A DNA stretch of 64,000 bases, taken from positions 434,001-498,000 of the forward strand of contig NZ_JBPPGJ010000001.1 of the NCBI RefSeq assembly GCF_051594765.1. Reading direction: 5' to 3'. Positions 1-9,100 of this stretch are shown piece by piece. The first letter of the stretch is position 1. Each line of letters opens with the position of its first letter. This stretch comes from Paenibacillus_AR sp051594765. GTDB lineage: Bacteria; Bacillota; Bacilli; Paenibacillales; NBRC-103111. The notes beneath the pieces were generated by a model. The model ran no database searches, was not told the origin of the DNA, and saw only the letters and a program-made list of their open reading frames with translations. The translations under genes were made by a program, and so were the position numbers.

Positions 1-1324
1 TCAGATACAGCGTTCCGGAGACCACGGCCAAATCCTCCGGCCCCGTCTTGTCGATCAGCAAGCTGAGCGCCTTCTTCCAGTCCCGCTCCACGACGATCTC
101 CGGGGAGACCCCCGCTTCGGGCAGCAGGGAACGGACCAGCTCCGCCAGGGAGCCGGCATCCTGCTTCTTCGGAACATCGGGCTCCGTCAGGATAAGCGTA
201 TCCACTAATGGCAGTATATGCCTGAGATAGCCTGTATGATTCTTGGTCGAGAGCATCCCCATCATAAAGTGGAGCTTGTTCCGCCGGAATGTATCGCCCC
301 GGAGGGCCTGTGCCAGCGTCTCCGCTCCCTCCGGATTATGGGCGCCGTCCAGCAGCACCCGGGGCGCTTCGCTGACCAGCTCCAGCCGCCCCGGCCATTT
401 GGCCGATACGAAGCCGGCCTGGACGTCCTCGTCCTCCAGCACCAGCGCATTATACTGCCGGAGCACCTCCAGCGCCATCAGGGCCACGGAGGCATTCTTC
501 AATTGATGGTACCCGTTCAGGCCCACCGCCATGTCCTCGTAGCTCCGGAACGGCCCCTCCCATCGGAACGCCTGACGGCCCACCGACTCGGATACCGGCT
601 CGAACCGGAACTGCCGTCCCATGGCGTACAAGGAGGCGTTCTTCGCCTTGGCGGCCTGCTCGATGACCGCCAGCACCTCAGGCTGCTCCACCGCCGTGAT
701 CACAGGGACGCCGGCCTTGATGATGCCGGCCTTCTCCGCCGCTACCTGCCCCAGCGTGTCCCCCAGGATCTCCATATGGTCGTGGCCCACATTGGTGATG
801 ATGGACAAGACCGGTGTCACGACATTGGTGGAATCGAGTCGTCCGCCGAGGCCGGTCTCCCAGACCACATAATCCGGATACGACACCGTGGCAAAATACA
901 GGAGCGCCAATACCGTCGACACCTCGAACATGGTGGGCGAGCCCAGCTCGGTTGCGGCGATCTCCTCCACCAGCGGCTTCAGCCGGCGGGACAGCCGGAG
1001 GAGGTCCTCCTCCGGAATGTCGCGGCCGTTGTATTGGATGCGGTTCGTATACTTCTCAATGTAAGGCGAGGTGAACGTACCCGTATCATAGCCGTTCTGC
1101 ACCAGCACCCGGGTCAAATACGCGCAGGTGGAGCCCTTGCCGTTGGTGCCCGCCACGTGGATGAACTTCAGCCGGCGCTCCGGATGACCGAGGCGCTCCA
1201 TCATCAGCTCCATCCGCTTCAGGCCCGGACGGATCCCAAAAGCCACCAGCCCGGTGATCCATTCCACGGCGGCGGCGTAGTCCGCAAGCCCGTGATCCGC
1301 CGTCTGCACTTGGTCCTCGCTCAT
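1..1324 (-). CDS. folC: Bifunctional folylpolyglutamate synthase / dihydrofolate synthase (3' end off the window)
   Basis: This enzyme adds glutamate to dihydropteroate and to reduced folates using ATP, in the cytoplasm. The frame runs 441 codons from ATG at 1324 to the window edge without a stop. The P-loop AGTNGKGS lies near residues 58-65, followed by the family's Mur-ligase-like pattern (TSPYI, GLGGRLDSTN, TNVGHDH), and LDGAHNP opens the C-terminal domain. The last visible residues, SGTLYLI, match the usual FolC ending, so only a few residues are missing. The start is five bases after the valS stop, implying co-transcription and translational coupling. valS-folC order is also found in Bacillus. 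Identification is firm. Confidence 0.95.
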   Translation of the reverse strand, partial: MSEDQVQTADHGLADYAAAVEWITGLVAFGIRPGLKRMELMMERLGHPERRLKFIHVAGTNGKGSTCAYLTRVLVQNGYDTGTFTSPYIEKYTNRIQYNGRDIPEEDLLRLSRRLKPLVEEIAATELGSPTMFEVSTVLALLYFATVSYPDYVVWETGLGGRLDSTNVVTPVLSIITNVGHDHMEILGDTLGQVAAEKAGIIKAGVPVITAVEQPEVLAVIEQAAKAKNASLYAMGRQFRFEPVSESVGRQAFRWEGPFRSYEDMAVGLNGYHQLKNASVALMALEVLRQYNALVLEDEDVQAGFVSAKWPGRLELVSEAPRVLLDGAHNPEGAETLAQALRGDTFRRNKLHFMMGMLSTKNHTGYLRHILPLVDTLILTEPDVPKKQDAGSLAELVRSLLPEAGVSPEIVVERDWKKALSLLIDKTGPEDLAVVSGTLYL

Positions 1325-1329
1325 GGAAC

Positions 1330-4002
1330 TCATCCCTCTTTCAGCTCCTGCAGGCGGCCCAGCACGACCTCCCGCTTGGACGCATAGTCGGCCAGCTTCG
1401 CCTTCTCTTCGTCGATGACCCGCGCCGGGGCCTTCGCGACGAAGCCCTCATTGCCCAGCTTCTTCTCGATCCGCTCCACTTCGCCGTTCAGGGACTGGAC
1501 TTCCTTCTCTAGACGGGCGATTTCCTGGGCGATATCGATCAGGCCCGCCAGCGGCAAATACAGCTCGGCGCCGGTAACCACGCCGGTCATCGCTTTGTTC
1601 GGGGCGGCAAGCGCCGGGTTGATCTCCAGCAGCGAGGTGCCGCAGAACCGCTTCAAGTACTCCTCGTTGCGGGAGAGTACGGCGTTTGCCGCTTCGTCCG
1701 CCGGCTTCACGAGCAGCTCGACCTTCTTGCTCATCGGCACGTTCACTTCGGCGCGGATATTGCGCACGGTCCGGATGATGTCCATCAGGAGGCTCATCTC
1801 GCCTACGGCGTCCGGCGCTTCCAGCTTGGCGTCATAGACCGGCCATTCGGCCAGCGTGATGGTCTCCCCTTCATGCGGCAGATGCTGCCAGATCTCTTCG
1901 CTGATGAAAGGCATGAACGGGTGGATGAGCCGTTGCGTCCGGTCCAGCACATAGCCGAGAACGGCCTGGGTGCTGTTTTTTTGCTCCGTGTCGGTGCCGT
2001 ACAAGGAGAGCTTGGCGAACTCGATGTACCAGTCGCACAGATCGTCCCAGATGAAATTGTACAAGAGTCGGCCGGTCTCCCCGAACTCGTACGAGTCCAT
2101 AAGGCGGGTCACGTCGCGGACGGTCTCGTTCAGGCGGTGCAGAATCCAGCGGTCCGCCGTTCCGAGCTTGCGGTCCAGATGCACGTCGGAGGCCGTAACG
2201 CCCTCCAGGTTCATGAGTGCAAAGCGGGAAGCGTTCCAGATCTTGTTGGCGAAGTTGCGGGCCTGCTCCACCTTCTCGAAGCGGAAGCGCAGATCCTGTC
2301 CGGGCGTGCTGCCCGTGGAGATCATGAAGCGCATGGCGTCGGCGCCGTACTGCTCGATAACGTCCAGCGGATCGACGCCGTTGCCCAGAGACTTGGACAT
2401 CTTGCGGCCTTCCGCATCGCGGACCAGACCGTGGATCAGCACGTCCTTGAACGGAATCTGTCCCGTAAACTCCAGGGCGGTGAAGATCATCCGAGCCACC
2501 CAGAAGTAGATGATATCGTAGCCGGTTACCAGTACGTTCGTCGGGTAGTAGCGCTCCAGATCGGCGGTCTTCTCCGGCCAGCCCAGCGTGGAGAACGGCC
2601 AGAGGGCGGAGCTGAACCAGGTGTCCAGCACGTCCTCATCCTGGCGGATGCTGCCGCTTCCGCACTTGGCGCAGGCCGAAACGGCGTCACGGGATACGTG
2701 CAGCTCGCCGCAGGCTTCGCAGTAGTAGGCGGGAATCCGGTGTCCCCACCACAGCTGGCGGGAGATGCACCAGTCGCGGACATTCTCGATCCAGTTGAGA
2801 TAGATCTTCTCGAACCGGTCCGGTACGAAGGTTACGCCCGTCCCGGACTTCTGCGAATCAATGGCCTTCTCGGCCAACGGCTTCATGGCGACGAACCATT
2901 GGGTGGACAGGTACGGCTCGACGACGGCGCCGCTGCGCTCGCTGTGGCCGACCTGGTGCACGTGCTCCTCAATCTTGAGCAGCACGCCCGACTCCTTCAT
3001 GTCCGCCACGATGGCCTTGCGGCACTCGAACCGGTCCATGCCCTGGTACTTGCCGGCATTCTCGTTCATGACGCCGGACTCGTTCATCACGAGGATCTGC
3101 GGCAGGTCATGGCGGGTGCCGACCTCGAAGTCGTTCGGGTCATGGGCCGGGGTGATCTTCACGGCGCCGCTGCCGAACTCCTTATCGACATACTCATCGG
3201 CGATGACCGGAATCTCCCGCCCGATGATCGGCAGCACCAGCATCTTGCCGATCATATTCTTGTAGCGTTCATCCTTCGGATGTACCGCAACGGCCGTATC
3301 GCCCAGCATGGTCTCCGGACGGGTGGTGGCGACGGTGATGCTGCCGCTTCCGTCCTTCAACGGATACCGCAGGTGATAGAGCGCGCCCTGCACTTCCTTA
3401 TATTCAACCTCGATATCGGACAGCGCCGTCCGGGCCGCCGGGTCCCAGTTGATGATCCGCTTGCCCCGGTAGATCAGGCCCTTCTCGTACAGCTTGACGA
3501 ACACCTCTCGAACCGCTTTGGACAGCCCTTCGTCCAAGGTAAACCGTTCCCGGGAATAGTCCAGGGACAAGCCCATCTTGGCCCATTGGTCGCGGATGAT
3601 GCCGTTGTAGTGCTCCTTCCACTCCCACACCTTGCCAAGGAATTTCTCGCGCCCCAGATCATACCGGGTGACGCCCTCCTCGCGCAGCTTCTGCTCCACC
3701 TTGGTCTGCGTGGCGATGCCCGCATGGTCGGAGCCCGGCAGCCACAATGCGTCGAAGCCCTGCATCCGCTTCATCCGGATCAGGATGTCCTGCAGCGTGA
3801 AGTCCAGGGCGTGGCCGATGTGCAGCATCCCCGTTACGTTCGGCGGCGGAATGACGATGGTATAAGTGTCCTTGTCCGTGCGTTTGCCGGCCTGGAAATA
3901 GCCTTGCTCCTTCCAATACGCATACCACTTGGCTTCGGTATCCTTCGGATCGTAAGTCGTCGGCATGCCGTTCGCCGGTTTTGTGTCGAGCTGGTCCGTC
4001 AT
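1330..4002 (-). CDS. valS: Valyl-tRNA synthetase
   Basis: Class I aminoacyl-tRNA synthetase that charges tRNA-Val; 890 residues, the usual length. HIGH is at residues 61-64 within PPPNVTGMLHIGH, and KMSKS is at about 534-538. The middle holds the CP1 editing domain and the C-terminus carries the typical lysine- and glutamate-rich coiled coil. The frame is open further upstream, but the ATG at 4002 has GGAGG eight bases before it, gives the usual MTDQ-type N-terminus, and lies just after the T-box terminator, so it is preferred. Transcription should be raised when tRNA-Val is uncharged, through the T-box leader. folC follows five bases later. Confidence 0.97.
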   Translation of the reverse strand: MTDQLDTKPANGMPTTYDPKDTEAKWYAYWKEQGYFQAGKRTDKDTYTIVIPPPNVTGMLHIGHALDFTLQDILIRMKRMQGFDALWLPGSDHAGIATQTKVEQKLREEGVTRYDLGREKFLGKVWEWKEHYNGIIRDQWAKMGLSLDYSRERFTLDEGLSKAVREVFVKLYEKGLIYRGKRIINWDPAARTALSDIEVEYKEVQGALYHLRYPLKDGSGSITVATTRPETMLGDTAVAVHPKDERYKNMIGKMLVLPIIGREIPVIADEYVDKEFGSGAVKITPAHDPNDFEVGTRHDLPQILVMNESGVMNENAGKYQGMDRFECRKAIVADMKESGVLLKIEEHVHQVGHSERSGAVVEPYLSTQWFVAMKPLAEKAIDSQKSGTGVTFVPDRFEKIYLNWIENVRDWCISRQLWWGHRIPAYYCEACGELHVSRDAVSACAKCGSGSIRQDEDVLDTWFSSALWPFSTLGWPEKTADLERYYPTNVLVTGYDIIYFWVARMIFTALEFTGQIPFKDVLIHGLVRDAEGRKMSKSLGNGVDPLDVIEQYGADAMRFMISTGSTPGQDLRFRFEKVEQARNFANKIWNASRFALMNLEGVTASDVHLDRKLGTADRWILHRLNETVRDVTRLMDSYEFGETGRLLYNFIWDDLCDWYIEFAKLSLYGTDTEQKNSTQAVLGYVLDRTQRLIHPFMPFISEEIWQHLPHEGETITLAEWPVYDAKLEAPDAVGEMSLLMDIIRTVRNIRAEVNVPMSKKVELLVKPADEAANAVLSRNEEYLKRFCGTSLLEINPALAAPNKAMTGVVTGAELYLPLAGLIDIAQEIARLEKEVQSLNGEVERIEKKLGNEGFVAKAPARVIDEEKAKLADYASKREVVLGRLQELKEG

Positions 4003-4043
4003 CGTATTTCCCTCCAATTGTCGTTTCTCTCTTCTTGACCAAC

Positions 4044-4332
4044 AAAAAAAGCCCTTCATCCCAAAGGACGAAAGGCTCTGCTTCCGTGGTACCACCTTCA
4101 TTCCGGGCCCTGCCGCATATCGGCGGCAAAGACGTCGGCGCTCCAAGCGGATAACGGCCGCCTGCCGGCTGATTGTACGCGGAGCGGCCCTGTTCCTCAT
4201 GAACCGGTACGGCTCCCTCTCCAATCCGCAGCTCCGGGGCGACTTCGACCGGCGTGCAATCCCTGCGGAACCTTCCAGCCACTGCGGCTCCGCTCTCTGG
4301 CAAGGGCACTTCGGCTACTACTCCCCATCCAA
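4044..4332 (-). promoter_or_regulatory. T-box riboswitch leader of valS, valine specifier
   Basis: The leader carries the T-box core GGTGGTACCACGG (4084-4096), followed by an 11 bp terminator stem with T7 (arms 4066-4076 and 4051-4061, T-run 4044-4050). Stem I opens with GGGG (4323-4326) next to an AGTAG S-turn motif and closes with CCCC (4236-4239). The specifier codon directly before that closing strand is GTC (4241-4243), a valine codon, which fits valS. Uncharged tRNA-Val should pair with the specifier and the T-box bulge and favour antitermination. The match to the class is strong; the fold was read by eye. Confidence 0.93.
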
Positions 4333-4358
4333 GCTTCTGGCAAAAATTTATATACTAT

Positions 4359-4387
4359 ATGATATACGAGCACCGCAGGTGAGTCAA
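4359..4387 (-). promoter_or_regulatory. Promoter of valS-folC
   Basis: TTGACT (4382-4387) and TATCAT (4359-4364) are separated by exactly 17 bases. The expected start site lies about 20-30 bases before Stem I of the T-box. This is a good vegetative sigma-A match. Confidence 0.75.
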
Positions 4388-4479
4388 TCTTTTTGCGGGA
4401 CAAGCCTCTTCCTGACAGGATGGCCGGGAAGAAGGCTTTTTATACCTGCGGGACAAACCAGAACGAAAAGCAGGTTCGC

Positions 4480-6171
4480 TTAGCGAAGCAGCCGCCCGAT
4501 CAGCACGGCCGCTTCCGCTCGGGTTGCGTACTCTGCGGGGGCGAATACCCCTTGGTCCTTTCCTTCGAGGATCCCCGCCCGCTGCATGGCTTCTACGGAT
4601 GGGAGGGCATATTCTGCGATCCTGGAACGATCTGCGAAGGCGGCAGGCGCCTTCACTGCCTCGAAGACTCCGCCTTGGGACAGCACGGTACGATGGATGA
4701 GCACTGCCATATCCTGCCGGTTGACCGGCTCGTCAACCCCGAAGCGGTCGGTGCCGATTCCCTTCACGATTCCCATCTTCTCTGCGCTGGCCACCGCCGG
4801 ATAATACCATGCCCCCTCCTTCACATCCTGCAGGTCCGTCCGTGCGGAGGGATCCTGAAGCCCGAAGGCCTGAACCAGCATGGTGACGAATTCCGCCCTC
4901 GTCACTTGACCTTCTGGGGTAAAGCGTCCGCTTCCGGTGCCATGCAGCACGTCCAGTGCCGCCAGCCGCAGAATGGCGTCCTGCGCCCATGCATGGTCCT
5001 TCAGGTCCTGGAAGCCGACATCGCGGTAGGAAACGGCGTACCGGCTGAAATGCTTCGGCTTGAATACCGCCATGCCCGTCGCAGGATCATACTTGCCGGT
5101 TTTGACGGACTCCAGCCCTCCCTCATCGGAGATATGCCAGAGGACGACTTGATGGGGATTCTCGCCGGCACGAAGCGTATACGGGATCTCCACCGTTACC
5201 TCCTCTCCCCGGAATACGGAGATAGTCCGGCCGTTCAAGCTCAAGCTGAAGTCGTAAACCGGAGCATCGGAGCCGAGGCGCCGGCGGAGCACCTCCGGCA
5301 GATTTCCCGCATTCTCCCTGGCGATCTCCAGCACCAGCTCATCGCCGGATTGGGAGGCTTTCACCAGCGAGGGAGCCAGCGTAAACGAGGCGATTCCCGT
5401 TCTTACCGTGATTCGCTTGCCTTCCTGGACCGCCTGGAGCGGCCCGGCCGGAAGGACGATCTTCAGCTCTTGGGCCGAAGCGGCCTTCACTTCGATGACC
5501 GGTGTCCGGGCGGAGGCCGTTTCCAGATAGCCGGCAAGCTGGGCGGGCTCGACCCGGGCCACAGCCACGCCGTCGCTCCCCGTTACGGCGTCCGCAACCA
5601 GCGCCGACGAGGCGGAAAGCCCGGGAGATGAGCTGGGCGGAGCGGAGGAGGACGTCCCCGAAGAGGAGCCTGGGTTGGGGTTGGCGGATGTATCCTTCGC
5701 GGTTATCTTAACGGAGCTGCCGCTGCCGACCGTTCCCTGCATCGCCACTGCGCCGGTACCGATCAGCTTCATGGAAGAGATGACAACGGCCGCTTCCCCT
5801 TGGGCCTTGGCGCGGAAGGTTAGGGTATACAGGGTCTGGTCGCCGGACAGTCCTGCAGATTTGCCCACGAAGAAGTTGGCCATCGTCACGAGGCCCACCG
5901 CCTGTAGGGTGATGGGGTTGCCGCCGGGAATCTCATGCTTCACGCTCACAACTTGCAGCAGGTTCGCATCGTATGCGACCTGAACTTCATTGCCATACAA
6001 TCCCGTCAGGTTCCGGGCCGCTACCGTCACGGTTACGGTATCGTCCACCTTGACCGATCCTCCCTCCGACCGGAGGGAAAGAACGGGGGCGGAGGCGGCA
6101 TAGACTTGGACGGGCAGAAGGGAGATGCATAGAATCCATAGCAGACCTAGGATTCGAAGTTTTCGGTTCAT
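4480..6171 (-). CDS. Exported cohesin-domain protein with three SLH cell-wall anchors
   Basis: Likely a surface scaffold. It has 563 residues with an N-terminal signal peptide (cut near VYAASA, about 25). Residues 27-157 form a cohesin-type beta module (VTVTVAARNLTG, VSVKHEIPGGN, YTLTFRAKAQG). A Gly/Ser/Pro linker (158-190) and an unassigned, mostly beta, region (190-385) follow. Three S-layer homology repeats begin near 387, 445 and 515 and fill the C-terminus; these bind pyruvylated secondary wall polymer. The start has AAAAGGAG eight or nine bases upstream. It is 15 bases after the dockerin-bearing beta-helix gene, so the two are probably co-expressed. A role as surface receptor for that protein is inferred. 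Cohesin modules also occur in non-cellulosomal proteins, so binding is not proven. Confidence 0.85.
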   Translation of the reverse strand: MNRKLRILGLLWILCISLLPVQVYAASAPVLSLRSEGGSVKVDDTVTVTVAARNLTGLYGNEVQVAYDANLLQVVSVKHEIPGGNPITLQAVGLVTMANFFVGKSAGLSGDQTLYTLTFRAKAQGEAAVVISSMKLIGTGAVAMQGTVGSGSSVKITAKDTSANPNPGSSSGTSSSAPPSSSPGLSASSALVADAVTGSDGVAVARVEPAQLAGYLETASARTPVIEVKAASAQELKIVLPAGPLQAVQEGKRITVRTGIASFTLAPSLVKASQSGDELVLEIARENAGNLPEVLRRRLGSDAPVYDFSLSLNGRTISVFRGEEVTVEIPYTLRAGENPHQVVLWHISDEGGLESVKTGKYDPATGMAVFKPKHFSRYAVSYRDVGFQDLKDHAWAQDAILRLAALDVLHGTGSGRFTPEGQVTRAEFVTMLVQAFGLQDPSARTDLQDVKEGAWYYPAVASAEKMGIVKGIGTDRFGVDEPVNRQDMAVLIHRTVLSQGGVFEAVKAPAAFADRSRIAEYALPSVEAMQRAGILEGKDQGVFAPAEYATRAEAAVLIGRLLR

Positions 6172-6186
6172 CCGGTATTCTCCTTT

Positions 6187-9100
6187 TTAGTTCATTTCCC
6201 AGGCGAAGGCGGTGATATCGGCGATATCCAGCACGCCGTCCCCGTTCAGATCATAGACGTACACCGCGTCCCATCCCGGGGATGCGGCCGTTGCCCGGTA
6301 GCTGCGGCCCATGACGGCCAAGTCACCGAGGGTCCGGGTCGTATTCACGGAAGCCCGGAAGACGGCCAAGCTCTGGTTCAAGGTATCCACCGCCTGATTC
6401 AGCTCCGCCTGGCTGCCGATCCCGCTCAGGCTGGCTTGGGCTGCAGAGACGGCGCTGCGCAGGGCGGTCACCGGGTCCTGCCGGTAGTGGCCCCACAAGG
6501 TGTCGATGATCTGTGCGCTATCCAGAGCAGATTGAGCCTCGGCAATCTTCTGGATCAGCGTGGTCTTATCGAAGCTGCGAATCGTTATGGAATAGTCGGC
6601 TCCCGCCCCGATCGGGGTAACGACGCCATTCCCGTCCGCCACCTGGGCATCCGACAAGTAAACGGAGGACGCAACGGTCTGATTTACCGGTAACGCTCTG
6701 AAACGCAGCCGCACCAGATCATCCGAACCGGTCATGGCCGCTCCAAGACCGACCTCCGTGAGCTTCATTTGACCGTAGCCGTAGGTAGAGCCTACGACCG
6801 TCGCATGGTTTACCAGAGATTCAGCGCCGATATACTCCAGGTGGCCGGGATTATAGTTCACGATGGCGGATTGGGCATACACGCTGCCCGTCACATTTTG
6901 GAAGCCATAGGTCAGGACAAGCTCCTCGCCTCCGTTGATGCTGGCGGGACCGGTCAGCTTCATGCTCTTCTGCGGCACCGGCTCCGACAAGGTCACACTG
7001 CCCGTTCTGGCGATGACTCCCAGATAGCCGGGACCGCGAAGCTTCCCGTCCGTCGTGTCCAGGAAGTTCATGATCTCTTGTCCTTCCACCTTCACGATGA
7101 TCCGGACGCCTGCCGCTTCCTCGAAGGTGCCCAGCTGTACCCGCTTCTTCTGGTTGAAGGGCAGCATGGTATTCGGAATTGCCCCCCCTGCCAGGCTTGT
7201 GTACCCTTGGAGGTTGCCGTAGATGACCGTCCGGGGACCGTAATTGAAGCGGTGCAGCTCGATGCCGCCGGAGCTTACGACCAGCACATAGTTGTTATCG
7301 GCGGTGTAGCCGGCGGTGGGACTTTGCTTGCCGAACATGACGGCATACCAGCTGGTGGTTCCGTTGATGGTCATGTCGAACTCAACCATTTCATTCTGGA
7401 ACTGCCGTCCCTGATAGATGGCATGCCCGCTGTTGGGAGTCGGGATCGTGATGGAGGAGGCATCTCCCTGCAGAGTCTGCGAGGAGGGGTATACATACCA
7501 GTTCGACATATCGCGGATTTCGTCCCGGAGCGTATAGTCCTCGACCTCTCCGTACGCCCAGACCCGGATCTTGTAACGGGATTCTACGGGGACTCCGAGC
7601 TTCTCGCTCATCAGGGTCAGAACCGCATCCCCGCTATGATGGGCGGTCAGGACACCATCCGGCGTCACGCTTGCCACATCGGGATCGGAGGAGAGGAACG
7701 TCACGTGATCGACCGGCACGCTGCTGCCGAATACCGTCTTGCCGGTAATCTGCAGCGTGGCGGAGGTCCCCTCCCGGTAAGCGGCATTCTTGCCGACGGT
7801 TCCGACGATGCTGAGCTCCGCAAGCGTATCGCCGATGGTCACGGGAGCCTCCACCGTGCGCAGGATTCCGTTGTTGATGATGCTCGCCTTAATCTTCGTG
7901 CTGCCCGTCGCAAGACCCGTTACGGTACCGTCCGCCGCTACGGTTGCAATGGAGGGGTCGGCCGATTCGTAATAGATCCTGCCGGCGGCCAGGCTCTGAG
8001 TGCCGTCCTTGCCGTCTGCTGCGTGAAGCGGAACCCGTCCGGCGCCTCCGACGGCCAGATCGAGGGCATCCGCCTTCCACCGCCGCACATCCGTGCTGCC
8101 GATATCCGCATAGCCGCTCTCGATGCCCGATTGCGCGATGATGGCTTGAGCTTCCGCAGGCCAACTCGCGTCCGGGAACGTTACGTTATTGGCCCAGGTG
8201 TTGTTGTAGCCGTTGTCGACATAGCGTTCCGTCGTCGTATAGTTGTTGACGAATTCGTTGTTGTGGATCGTGGCCGCCCACGCCTGAGCCCACTTCATGG
8301 TACCGTGCCAAGGAGGCGTTCCCTTCAGGTCGATGACATTCTTCTCGAATCTCCAATCCGTGGAGCCCTCGTCCGTGTAGAGCACGGCGCTGTCATCCAT
8401 CTGGTTGCGGATGTAGTTGCCCCGCACCAGGTTTTTGTTGCCCGCGGATCCTCCGGTCATACCGAGGCTGTAGATGGCTCCACCGTCCCGGATACCCATG
8501 CCCATCAGATCGTAGATCAGGTTATTCTCGATCTTCACGTTGCGCAGCACGTTGTCGAACACCTTGGTCCACCCGTACCCCAGGTGAGTTCCGCTGTAAG
8601 GAATGCTGTAGATCTCGTTGTGGCTGATGTCCATATATTCGGGGAAGCCGCCGGAGATGGCTGCTGCCGACTTGTAGTCGACCCCGATGTCGTGGATCAG
8701 GTTGTTCACTACGTCGTTATTCTTCATGATTCTCCGGTGATCCGACGGGTTGTAGTTCTCCGGATCGTTCGTCATGGGCTGGCCCACATTCACGGCCCCG
8801 CCGGAGATGTCATAGAACCGGTTCCCCCGGATCAGGCTGTTCTGCGTGCCCGCGTCCATCCGGATTCCCGTGATGCCCAGCTTCGAAAAATCGTTCCGCT
8901 CAAAATTCACCGTATTCGCGTAGCTGATCATAACCGCCGCATCCGGCAGATGGTCCGGCGAGCCCGGATAGCGCAGATGGTTGTTCTGGGCGTCGGACAA
9001 GCCCCATTCGGTGCTGGGGAACATCCACGTGGTATGCGTAAAATGGAGGCCTTCGAATTGTAGGTTGCGCACCGGCTGGTCGGCGGAAGCGCCGTTGATA

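Noticed and set aside
1873..4038. Long open frame of about 720 codons on the plus strand opposite valS
   Set aside because: It is antisense to a certain gene, has no domain signature, and is explained by high GC with few TA-containing stops.
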